Shown here: piece after piece, positions 36,895-46,993 of the stretch
Layout: every line of letters begins with the position of its first letter
How positions within the stretch are numbered: the first letter of the stretch is position 1
NCBI RefSeq assembly: GCF_905475465.1
Contig: NC_062236.1
Span: 7,264,001 to 7,328,000 of the forward strand
Direction of reading: 5' to 3'
DNA: 64,000 bases
Source of the DNA: Pieris napi
Taxonomy: Eukaryota > Arthropoda > Insecta > Lepidoptera > Pieridae
Translations under genes and position numbers: made by a program
The notes under the pieces: generated by a model
Told to the model about the DNA's origin: nothing
Databases searched by the model: none
What the model saw: the letters and a program-made list of their open reading frames with translations, nothing else

Positions 36895-37020
36895 GTTGGC
36901 GCCTGTAGCCGCCGCGTAGTAACATTAATCCCAGAGCTGGTGCTTTCCTCGCTCAACGAATAAGTATCGCATTATTGCGAGGAAATGCTGCCACAGGGGT
37001 CAAACTTTTTCAATTTTGTT
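36895..37020 (-). repeat. Dispersed repeat C, copy 2 (inverted)
   Basis: CCAGAGCTGGTGCTTTCCTC, GCTCAACGAATAAGTATCGC, TATTGCGAGGAAATG is the reverse of copy 1 at 28800-28950. Confidence 0.85.
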
Positions 37021-37703
37021 AAATTTTATTTTTATTAATTTATTAATATGTAGGTACTGTAAATATGACTCTATATTTGATTGTTATGTTTAGATTTTAT
37101 TTAAATAAATAATTTATTTAATATGACGTTTGCATGCCTATTGTTATATGGCTGATTGTGCGCTTTTTTATAATGAATCAATTTGAATGTACCACTTTCT
37201 GTGTAATTCATACCAAAGAAAAAGTAAAAATTGTCTTTGGTCATACTTAGCTCTAAATCATGACTTTATGTAAAAAGTAATAGGTACTCTAAGTTATAGT
37301 ATGGCCATTGACTCCTACTATTCCATAGAAATTACGAATTATCTATCGTGTATTATTTTACACTGCCATCTTTATAAATATGTACACGGGTTGCCTCAAA
37401 TGTATTGCTTATTAAAGATACGATGTGTAAATAAGAATATTTATTAAATTATGTAACAGCGATTGCTTCAATTTGAAAGGCATACCTATGTACAAGGCAA
37501 GAGGCACAGCGTACAGAACTTTATATGGACTACTTTTATAGGACTTAGTTCCACTCCCATTTGTCAATGGGTTTGACGTAAGGAATTTGCGCTACATTTA
37601 GATTCTGAATAACCAAAGAGCCCAACGCCAACAACATCGGGCCATAGAAAGTCCTTTCTCAATGCAAAGGAGGAAATAAAAAGAAAATAAACATTATTGC
37701 ATC

Positions 37704-37709
37704 TTTATT
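37704..37709 (-). terminator. bap: Likely poly-A signal of bagpipe
   Basis: TTTATT on the plus strand (AATAAA on minus) about 440 bp beyond the bagpipe stop codon. Other AATAAA words exist in this AT-rich region, so the real cleavage site is not certain. Confidence 0.4.
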
Positions 37710-38024
37710 GAAGTAATTAACTAACGACGACTATTTACAAGTGCGACTAATAACAAAATTATAATATTTACAACTAACAATGTTCTACCTAATAAAACTT
37801 ATTCTAATTTCTTTGGTTGTCGACTTTGGTTTTAATATTTCTTTACAGTGGTACAAATTGGTTGACTTGTAGGTTTTTAAATTTTAATATTATTAAAAGT
37901 TATATTTTACACATTTCAGTTCAACCAAGGTTTTTCATAGACTTACATTTTCAAATATTTTTTATTTTTTTTTATTTAATATTTTAAATTTATAAAGACT
38001 TTATAATTTTCAATTATATGTTAA

Positions 38025-38050
38025 TATAAAGTCTTTATAAAGACTTTATA
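38025..38050. repeat. 26-bp perfect palindrome in bagpipe 3' UTR
   Basis: TATAAAGTCTTTA is followed directly by its reverse complement. A related TATAAAGACTTTATAATT lies just before, at 37991-38008. It sits about 95-120 bp past the stop codon, so the transcript could form a cruciform-like hairpin or dimerise. Confidence 0.9.
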
Positions 38051-38144
38051 ATTATGATGAATGGATGAATGATATACTATTTCATATTGCACTGTCATTT
38101 CGTTCTTTGTGATTTTAAATAAGTAGTTATACAACATCGTCATA

Positions 38145-41100
38145 CTAATTTTCAATTTCAATGTTACTGGCCATACTCTCATTACTGTTTTCATTAATAT
38201 CAACTCTTTTGCTATCTTTTTTATCGAACTCCTTATTTTCCCTACTACTTTCACCTTGGTTTCTATCGAGATCACAAGACAAGGGCATCCCAAACGGATG
38301 ACCGGGGTAATACATGTACGGCAGCGGTATATTCGGATAATTAACTCCAATATGGGGTGAATATAGTGATTGCAAAACTGCTTGATTGTATGATTCCTGT
38401 AACAGCGCTTTATATTCCGGATTTTTCGTAAAATCAACTCCATACATTCCCGCAAAATGCTTCCAAATAGGTGACCCTTCTAGAATCGGTGGCGCAAACA
38501 ACGCTGGATTTACTGTCTTGCTTAAAGGGTTCTGATATTTGAGATCTGGTATCGCTTGTCCGTTGTTGTTAACGAGTACTTTTACAGCTACCTTTCTTGC
38601 GTGATTTGCTGCTGCTGCGGCCGCTGCCAACATCCCGCTTTCTTGCATTTGTAGTTGCTTGCGTTTGGTTTTGTATCGACGGTTTTGGAACCAAATTTTC
38701 ACTTGTGTTTCCGTTAGCTTAAGACTTACAGCTAAGTCAGCGCGCTCGGGTCCAGATAGGTATCGTTGCTGGCTGAATCTTCTCTCCAGCTCGTAGACTT
38801 GGGCGTGGGAGAATGCTGCGCGCGATCGCTTTTTTCTGCCGCTGTTTTGTGAGTATTCTATTGTGTAGTTTGGGGAGTGCATAAGTCGTGTATCTGGGGG
38901 AGGCGTGGTGCATTTTCGTTCGTAGTGTAGGTTGAACGGTTTGTAGCCTATGTCAGAATTTGGAGACGAATTTTGACGCACTGGTGAGCCCGTGTGTGAT
39001 GATCTTGAGTCGTAGTCATCTGAAACAAAATCAAGATATTATTAAATGCGTTTGCTAATTTTATAAAACGCTGAGTTAAGTTAAAGTATCGGTTTCTCGC
39101 TTAGCACGTTATAACCGCATTAATACGTAATCAAATAGTCGCAGAGTTATCAAATTAATTTAATGTCACCATATTTCCTTTTAGTAACAAAAGATCCATT
39201 ATCAGAATAACGACAATAAGGAAAAGCTTTCACTTGTTTGTTTCTAAGTCTTGCTTTGCGTGTTAAAAGTTGACACATCAACAATTGATTTCTTGGTTTA
39301 ATGTGTTTTATTATATGTGTTTACGAATATTAGTAGGAACATTAAATACATATTATACATTAAACAAATACAGAGAGAGAGGAGTTCAAAATCCATAGGA
39401 TAGGCATAGGTAGGTATGTCAGACATTCAGTACCTAATCTCAATTAGGGATTTTTTATAGACCTTTGTCTTTAGGGCCTTCTTTATTGTCCATACACCAT
39501 TAATCAATATGTTCAAGACGCCTTTGTAAAAACATATAATTAATTAAATATATAACGTATTTTTATTCAGGATACTTTTTGAAAACATAGGTATTAGGTA
39601 TATATATTAATTAGATAAACCGTTATTAAGAAAATAAATATTATTTTAATTTAGCATGTAAGTAGGGAATAGAGTTATATATGACATAATAGATTGTATT
39701 TGTTATTTAATATAGTCTTTGAAATAAACAAAGTATTTTTAACATACTAATCGAATTATTATTATTATTTTTGAAATTTGAAAGAAAAACATTTAAAAGT
39801 CCTAACTGTCAATATAGAGGCAAAAGTAAAAAGTCATGACGCATTACTGTCTAGCGAATTAAACATTAAAGTCTATTCATACATAGCTCAAGGCAAGACA
39901 CGTGTCGTACCTAGTAATTACTTGATTGAATGCTTAGTGCTTTTAAGCGTCATCACTTAAGTAATGAGGGTCGTAAGTGCCAAGTGGGGACGTCGCCATT
40001 CTGAATGCGCCATTACGCGCGTATTGTCAAATGTCATTTGTCTTCCGCCGCTAATCATTAGTTGCGGGTAAGTAATTTGAATTTTTAAAATTCGAACTCT
40101 TTTCAATCTGTTTTGGCTTTTAACGTACAGTGTGCCAGTTTAGTAATAAGAAATGAAACTAGAAGCGTGCTCTGTGTTATAATTGACCAAAAAATCATTA
40201 AAAAGTTTCACATGATGAAAGGTAGATTAGGTTAGCTTAGCTAAAAAGCTATATTTATTTTTTTGTCAAAATTGTTCTTTAGAAATCCCCATTTGACGCT
40301 ATGAGTCTATGTGACAGAACACGTAGATACCATAGATGAAAATGATTGAATTGCTGAACTGCTTGCCAAAACAAAAGAATCATGAAACAGACGCAGAAAT
40401 GTGTCTGCCCCATGGCCAATCGGCTAGACAGGATGCTGAATTAACAATACTAATCTTACAATATAAATCTTACAATATACTAATGTTACTTTACCAATCA
40501 ATGGATAAAGTTATAAATAGCATACGCTTTAAAATTAAAAAAAAAAACTAAATAAACAAACAGATTTTCACAAAAGCAAAGGTTCTCCAAACACCAACGG
40601 TAATGCCGAAGACAATACTTATTAAATAATTATCGTGGTGAGGAAATAATAAAAAAATAATACTTTAAGTAACGTGGCATTTATCGAACAAAGTTTTACG
40701 TCTTGTTTAATCTCATGTAATATTTTTGGATCTGTCAAAATTAATAGATATTGATATATCCAATATATAAATTTCTCGTGTCACAATGTTCGTTCCCATA
40801 CCTACTCCTCCGAAACGGCTCGACCGATTCTTATCAATTTTTTAATGTATATTTACCAAATCTGTGAATCGACTATTATCTATTCAAACCCCTAAATGTT
40901 AAGGGTGGTCCACCCCTTAATTTTTATTTTTTTAGATAAAATTTTATGTTTTTAGTTGTTATACAGCACATAAAAATACATACAACTCTTAATTTTCACT
41001 TAATTAAAACATTATGACTTGAATTTTGAGGTTTATAATATAGAGAAAAATCACAGAAAAACCTAAAAAGTTTTCATTCCAGAAAACCGAACAGTCTCTG

Positions 41101-42260
41101 GTGTGCTCCAAATGTTCCATGTTGGTATGTACTAAAAAGGTAGGCTAAGTACAATGATACAATCATTACATTAAGGAGAAACGAAGTTCGCGGGGGCAGC
41201 TAGTAGATATATATTATTATGTTCTGCATTGATACTAAAATACAACGTCATTCAAAGTAAAGCGAGGCCGTTTCGAAACATTCTGATTCTAGTTTTGTCG
41301 CAATATATTCAATAATATGCCAGTTAAGTTCGGTGGCGGTTGTTGCATAAATGTTCAAATGTATGTTAAATGAAACTCTTTGTTCGAAGCTGGGTGTCAA
41401 CTGGCTTTAATTGTTTAAAACATCAAATTATAACTAACATAAAATAGGGGTAATGGGTTACGATGCTAACAAAAAACTTAGGCTTATTCAAGAGTTCTTA
41501 AATCTAAGTGACACTTCAATATAGTGTAGTCAACCTATTGGACATTATCGGAAACAAGAATGTTATATTACAATTTAGTGTGGGAGAAACTAAAGGGCTC
41601 ATTGTAGCTTCAAGTGTGCGATAATTGCTAGCATTTGCTGTGCGGTAATTATTAACTAAAATATCTATATGTTACTTAACTAATGTTAGGTTACATAAAA
41701 ATCCACAAAGAAGCTTCACAGTATCATTTAAAGGTTATGTTATATAAACCTATATTAAAACAGCGTCTATTCCAATATAAGGTGCTAAGTTTGCAACAAC
41801 TATGCATCTATGGAAAATATTATTTCTTTTACTCAATAGGTAACTGTTATTATGTAATTTTTATAAAACAATTTTTTAATAATATAAGGAAAAATTATCC
41901 ATGTTTACAAATAAATGTAATACAAAGATATTAATTAGGTTATTTACCTGACAATTCCGTGACTGGCAGTGTTTTTCTTGACATATCCAGAGCGCCATCG
42001 TCGCTGTAATCTCGATAATTACACTCGTCATAGTATTTCATACTCTTTTCTATAACCTCCTTTTTAGGAAATCCATCTTTGAAACTGGCCGGTTTCAAAA
42101 AATTCACTCTCCCGCCAAATGGAAACATTCCATTTTCAAATTCACACTTCGATTGCTCCTTAGTCAAAATGTCGTTTATAGAGAACGGCGTCGTCAAATT
42201 TAAATTTGTTTTTTCGCATTCTAATGTTAGATTTGGGTACGTTTTAATTTTCGACTCCAT
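38145..42260 (-). CDS. bap: Bagpipe (NK3-class homeobox transcription factor)
   Basis: Two exons: 42260-41948 and 39019-38145, with donor CAG|GTAAAT and acceptor TTTGTTTCAG. The spliced length of 1188 nt gives 395 residues, intron phase 1. Exon 1 starts MESKIKTYP; the TN/EH1 motif LTTPFSINDIL is at about residues 22-32. The homeodomain is at about 167-226 (RKKRSRAAFSHAQVYELERR to WFQNRRYKTKRK), with the Tyr54 that marks the NK-2 superclass; the sequence is the NK3/bagpipe type. An alanine run and an acidic, Ser-rich tail follow. In Drosophila bagpipe specifies visceral (midgut) muscle downstream of tinman. The neighbour tinman lies upstream on the same strand. The start is the first ATG; a longer reading would need a GTG at 42284. 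Splice sites are inferred from consensus, not transcript data. Confidence 0.93.
39020..41947 (-). other. Bagpipe intron, about 2.9 kb
   Basis: It is bounded by GT/AG on the minus strand and contains a Helitron at 40759-41203. A consensus NK-2 type site TCAAGTG occurs at 41610-41616. A GC-richer patch at 39960-40075 (GCCATTACGCGCG, TCTTCCGCCGCTAATCATTA) contains a TAAT core and may be regulatory. A small SINE family 1 tail fragment (AATCATGAAACAGACGCAGA) is at 40378-40400. Confidence 0.7.
40759..41203 (+). mobile_element. Non-autonomous Helitron, 445 bp, in bagpipe intron
   Basis: It starts TCCAATATATAAATTTCTCG, followed by TCACAATGTTCGTTCCCATA and GAAACGGCTCGACCGATTC. It ends AAACGAAGTTCGCGGGGGCA then GCTAG with T next; the GC-rich word before CTAG can form the usual short 3' hairpin. 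A on the left and T on the right fit insertion between A and T without duplication. No coding capacity. Relics with a similar tail lie at 35860 and 63130. Confidence 0.85.
41948..42260 (-). other. bap: Bagpipe exon 1 (TN motif exon)
   Basis: Codes for 104 residues plus one base. The TN motif binds Groucho-type co-repressors in the family. The exon also has SRKTLPVTELS before the donor. Confidence 0.9.
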
Positions 42261-43344
42261 TATTCGCACATTTATTTGAAGCACTTCACGCGCGTCTCAC
42301 CACAAAGCTTACAAACGAATAAACTTTGCGTGTTTTGCCCGCCTGCTTGCTAAGCCTTCGAGCGAGATGGACGATCTATTTTTCCACACAATTCTAACGC
42401 GATAAAGTAAGATAGCGATAGTTGAGGGCGGTCGTTTTTTTAAAAAGCTTGAGAAGTAGCTAAGTAGTGGGGATCGTTGAGTTTTTCTTGAAGATGTTTA
42501 CGTGGGCTTGATTTGATCGTCCGGGTTACGGGTATTTACGGGTTGATTGCACTACGCTCGCCATAAATTGACCGTTTTTACCTTAATTAAACCTGTGAAT
42601 TATACTTGCGATAATCTATATTCTGTAAAACTATGTGAGAAGGCTTATTGATAGTGTAAGTATTTTGTTATAAGGTTTTAAAATATCTTAAAATTTATAA
42701 TCGTATTTTATGAGTATTTAAAATTTTACTAATTAAACATCTGACCTTAAATACAGTTTATTTTCATTAGAAATACGTGTTAAACCATTCTAATAGGCTA
42801 TACACACTTTAAAATTCAGTATTTCTTTATATAAAAATTATTAAATACAATAAAGGCCAATCTATATTGCTCTCACTCATGGGCTGTTAATGCAAAGAGT
42901 AGTCTCGGTAAGTGCTTGAGAAGTGTCTATCCGTCTCTGTCTTTCATATAGCCTTATACCTCAACCCCTACAGCCATCCCTTTCCGTCGCCACTGGCCTA
43001 TTTAAATAAACCAATCAGGTGGGAGCTCGCTAATAGGCGGCCAATAAAAACTTGAGAGTGGAAATGTCAACAATTAATGTTTTTCTTTTCAATAGTGAGC
43101 TTTTCCGACGGGTCTTTTGTATTTGACGTATAAATGTCAAATGGGGAATGTTTTTGGGTGTATTTAAGTATGAATATTATCCAATTTTAGTTATAATCGT
43201 TTATGCTTTTATTAAATATAAACTCTCACGTGGCTTGAAAGGAAGTCTTGGGTTCGATTAACTACAATATCAGCTGATTAATAGCAAGATATGCTTATTG
43301 ATAAATCAATATAATAAATACGCCGCTTTTGGAGTTAATAATTT
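42261..43344. other. Bagpipe upstream region
   Basis: Promoter and 5' UTR of bagpipe should be here. At 42890-43075 lies a GC-richer stretch with GTAAGTGCTTGAGAAGTG, CCAATCAG and a CCAATAAAAACTTGAGAG word. CACTT/AAGTG words resemble NK-2 half sites but are short and common. No coding sequence. Confidence 0.45.
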
Positions 43345-43470
43345 CGAAAACGGGCAGGCTCGGCTGACATTAAGTGATACATGGACAATCATAAGGACTT
43401 GCGTTGCCGGCCTTTTAAGAATTGGTACGTTCTTTTCATGAAGGACCATTAGTCCAATTGGTCTAAATAT
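43345..43470 (-). mobile_element. LINE 3' fragment
   Basis: ACGGGCAGGCTCGGCTGACA, TTGCGTTGCCGGCCTTTTAA, GAATTGGTACGTTCTTTTCA: the reverse LINE 3' family with deletions. Confidence 0.8.
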
Positions 43471-44109
43471 TTAGATTAATTTGTGGGCATTAAGCAATTT
43501 CGTAAAGATTTGTGCAAATGGGAAAGAACCCATTGTTTTTAGTTTTGAGTAGGTACCTACATTACTTTATAATATAATTCATTAGCCTTACTTAAGTAAT
43601 AGATAAGAAATATGAGATTTAAGATATTGGTTCTATGATTGATTACCGTGGCTTTTCCCTGGTAGATACAACCGCCGTTTAAAGAAAGAGTATGTAGGTA
43701 AACACCTCCCTCAAAGGCCGACAACGCATCCACTACATTGTCTGCGATGACTGTCCTTTTTGGGCGTCCCGTATCTATGCTCGCTATCCTGTAAAAAAAT
43801 GTAAATTGTACATTTCCTAAGCTTAGCATAGAAAAAAGTTTATAGATAGTTTATGGTTAGTTTATGGATGACCCGGAAACCCTAAAAAATATATTTACCC
43901 TATAATAGGTACCTACCTACCTATGTTTATCTCTGGTTTGGATGTATATATATGCACTATAAATTGCTATGTTTACATTTTCGTAGCAATATAGTTTTCT
44001 ATTTAAGTATTTTTAGTTGTGTTACTAATAATTTAATTAAAAATCTAAGGAAACAATTTAAGGTCATTTCTATAATTGTATATATATATTTATATATGTA
44101 AATATTTGT
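43471..44109. other. Intergenic, nothing firm
   Basis: The minus frame 43557-43829 contains RIASIDTGRPKRTVIADNVVDALSAFEGGVYLHTL, which has more protein-like composition than usual here. No family is recognised; it may be a decayed coding fragment. Confidence 0.35.
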
Positions 44110-44362
44110 TGAGCAGTGTTGGCCTAGTGGCATCAGCGTGCGACTCTCATCCCTGAGGTCGTAGGTTCGATCCGGCTGTGCACCAATGGACTTTCTTTCT
44201 ATGTGCGCATTTAACATTCGCTCGAACGGTGAAGGTAAACCACGTGAAGAAACCAGCTTGTCTTAGAGCTAAAAAGTCAACCTACTTGCCTATTAGATTA
44301 CCAAATGATCATGAAATAGATACAGAAATCTGAGGCCCAGACCTAAAAAGGTTGTAGCGCCA
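44110..44362 (+). mobile_element. tRNA-derived SINE, family 1, near full length
   Basis: Box A TTGGCCTAGTGGCATCAGC and box B region GTAGGTTCGATCC, then CACCAATGGACTTTCTTTCT, GTGCGCATTTAACATTCGCT, CACGTGAAGAAACCAGC and the 3' end CTAAAAAGGTTGTAGCGCC. A deletion of about 25 bp removes the GTGTGTCAGGC block. Confidence 0.9.
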
Positions 44363-44639
44363 AATTTAAATATTTGTGATGTGTCTGTCATATTTATATT
44401 GATAAATAAATATATAGAGCCAGTTGGATTGTATGAGTTCTTAGTTCCCTTCCTTTAATATATTCGTTTAACCTTTAAAGCTCAATCATATAAATCCAAT
44501 ATGGGTTAACCACTTACAGTGCGGTTAAGAGGCGAATCAATGTCGATAATAAAACGATATCTGTAGAGTGCAGCCGCAAACACCACTTATTTGGTGTAGA
44601 GTTACAAATGTATAGACTCGGTGCATATTTTTTAACTTC

Positions 44640-44740
44640 CTAAAGGGCAACGTACTCGCGAGACCTCTGAGAGTGTCCATGGGCAGCCGTAACAACATCA
44701 GAAGAGCCTCCTGCCCGTTTGTTCCCTGTTATATAAAGAT
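44640..44740 (+). mobile_element. LINE 3' terminal fragment
   Basis: AAGGGCAACGTACTCGCGAG, GAGAGTGTCCATGGGCAGCC, GAGCCTCCTGCCCGTTTG, then a TATAAA tail. Plus orientation. Confidence 0.8.
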
Positions 44741-45728
44741 TTTTTATGACACAACTACAAATAAAAAAATAAAAATAATAGGTAAAAACACAAATGACAA
44801 AATTACTACAACGTTTTTAAATGTCGCTGAAAAAAAGTAGAGGAGCACGTAAAAGTCAGTGTTATAGGAATTACACATTATGGGGACACGTATATATGGG
44901 GGCATGTACCTATGGGGGCACGAACTTGATTGCCCTAGGCTGCTTTCAGTCTAGATATTTTTATCATGATATTTTCTAGAACAGAATTAGATTATAATTT
45001 ATACCTTTTACCATTTATATTTAATATTATGATTTTTCAAAATTCTTCGTAAAAAATACACGTGATTTTGGTGGGCGGCTTTAGTCTTGCGAGAGTTGGT
45101 GGGGGGGTTTTATAAATTGAGTAAATTTCAGTCCGCTTGTCAAACAAAGCTATAAATAAAAATTGATAACACGGGCTGTTTAGTCAGTTAAAAAATTCGT
45201 ACTAGTGTTGAACAAACTCAATTATTAATGTAGAGGAAAAGTTATTAAATTTGTGTCTAATTCTTAATATCCAGAATACATGATTTTAGCGGATCTATTT
45301 CTCCCAACTCTGTAGTACACTTACCGGTATCTGATATCCACTCATCCATTAATGAACATCATCTAAATGAAATATAAAACGCGAATAGAGTGCTCGTTGT
45401 TATAATTTATTAATAGAAATAAAAAATTATTGATAAATATTGTGAATACTTTGTTGTTGAAATTGAAAAGTTGTCTAGAATGAAGAAACAGCGTATGAAT
45501 TAGGGATGTCAACATCGGAAACTTGCACGCTTTATTGTTATCAAAACAGCAGTGTACGAGCCAAGTCTGCTACAGTTCTGCTCAATTTTGGTTTTCATAT
45601 ACATATTATAAGTGCGGCAATTACTAAACCGTAGCAATTACAAACATATCCTATTATTAAAAGCATCTCCCCTGACTCAGGGTAGGTACAACGAGTGTGT
45701 TTTATTGTAAACATACGATAAATATATA
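44741..45728. other. Intergenic, nothing recognised
   Basis: AT-rich between the LINE tail and the mariner. No gene or clear repeat pair. Confidence 0.4.
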
Positions 45729-46993
45729 AAGGGTATTTCAACAAGAAGTTTGTTTTTCAATTGTGGCAACACCGAGAACGTGATAGTTTTGACATTTAGT
45801 TTTTGGCGGTATTCGTAGCAGGTGCTTTGGCAATTATTACAATGAATTCAATTTCGCTCGAAAACTCGGTGGTTCTGTTAAAGTTACATTTCGTAAAATT
45901 CGTGATATTTTCGGCCAGCATAATCGTCCTTCTGAGACCGCTGTTAAGAATTTGGTCGCGAAATTTGAGACGACAGGCTCGGTACAAAATGTGCCAACAC
46001 CAACACGTGTTCGACCGGGTCGTTCAACAGAAAACATCGCCGCCGTGAGCCACAGTGTTGAAGAAGATCAAAATTTGTCAATTTCACGACGTTCTCAACA
46101 ATTGGGGTTATCCAAAAGCACAACATGGCGAATTTTGCGAAAGGATTTGGCTTTGAAGCCTTACAAGATTCAACTGGTGCAGGAATTAAAGCTGATCGAC
46201 CATTCAAATCGCCGCAGATTCGCTCAGTTCATTCAGGAACAACCTGCTGGTTTTTCTGAAAAAATCATTTTTTCAGACGAAGCCCATTTTCATTTGTCAG
46301 GGTACGTCAACAAGCAAAATTGTCGCATTTGGGCTTCTGAAAATCCTAAAGCAATTATTGAGAAGGCTTTGCATACTCAACGTGTTACTGTGTGGTGCAC
46401 TATGTGGTCTGGAGGCGTGATTGGGCCGTTTTTTTTCGAAGATGAGGCTGGAAATGCGGTAACAGTCAATGGATCACGGTATCGCGAGATGATAACCACT
46501 AAATTTTGGCCTATTATTGATGACATGGATATCACTGAAATGTGGTTTCAACAGGACGGTGCCACATGTCACACAGCCAATGAAACGATCAATTTATTGC
46601 AAACCAAATTTCCCGAGCGCCTAATTTCGCGAAATTCAGCTGTTAAGTGGCCAGCCAGATCGTGTGATTTAACACCACTGGATTATTTTTTGTGGGGCTA
46701 TGTTAAAGACAGAGTCTATACGGAGCCAATCGAATCGATTGCAGCCTTAAAACTCAAAATCCGTGATGTCATTAACGAAATAGACCCTCCATTTTGCCAA
46801 AAAGTGATTAAAAATTTTGATGAAAGAATCAACATCTGTCAGCGTGGTCGTGGTGGACATTTGCCAGATATCATTTTTCATTCATAATTGCCAAACTTTT
46901 CTCTTTGTAATACAATAAAAATTTTATTCATTTTCCTCTAAATTCTTTGTTTTATTTTGTTTTAGAAAACAAAGTTCTTGTTGAAAAACCCTT
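45729..46993 (+). mobile_element. Mariner-type transposon, DD41D (rosa-like), 1265 bp
   Basis: Terminal inverted repeats of 28 bp with two mismatches: left AAGGGTATTTCAACAAGAAG, right (reverse complement) AAGGGTTTTTCAACAAGAAC. The element is flanked on both sides by TA (45727-45728 and 46994-46995), the mariner target. It holds one transposase frame ending at 46887. Length, ends and the catalytic spacing fit the rosa branch of the Tc1/mariner superfamily. It is nearly complete and so relatively recent compared with the other repeats here. Confidence 0.92.
45793..46887 (+). pseudogene. Mariner transposase, open but without a usable start
   Basis: The frame is open from 45793 to the stop at 46885-46887. 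From GGSVKVTFRKIRDIFGQHNR onward it follows the family: helix-turn-helix DNA-binding part (RRSQQLGLSKSTTWRILRKD), then the DDE-type core. Catalytic Asp codons are at 46276 (FSDEAHF), 46555 (FQQDGATCHTA) and 46681 (TPLDYFLWGY), with 41 residues between the second and third, hence DD41D. The end GRGGHLPDIIFHS matches family C-termini. No ATG is in frame near the beginning, and the first 25-30 residues do not look like the family, while an ATG at 45842 is in another frame. A frameshift close to 45865 is likely. The core is intact, so this copy is probably recently inactivated. Confidence 0.85.

Noticed and set aside
38021..38455. 144-codon minus-strand frame overlapping bagpipe
   Set aside because: Out-of-frame shadow of bagpipe exon 2 extending into its 3' UTR.
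45803..46207. Overlapping frames on both strands in the mariner
   Set aside because: They are shadows of the transposase frame; only the frame ending at 46887 carries the catalytic motifs.
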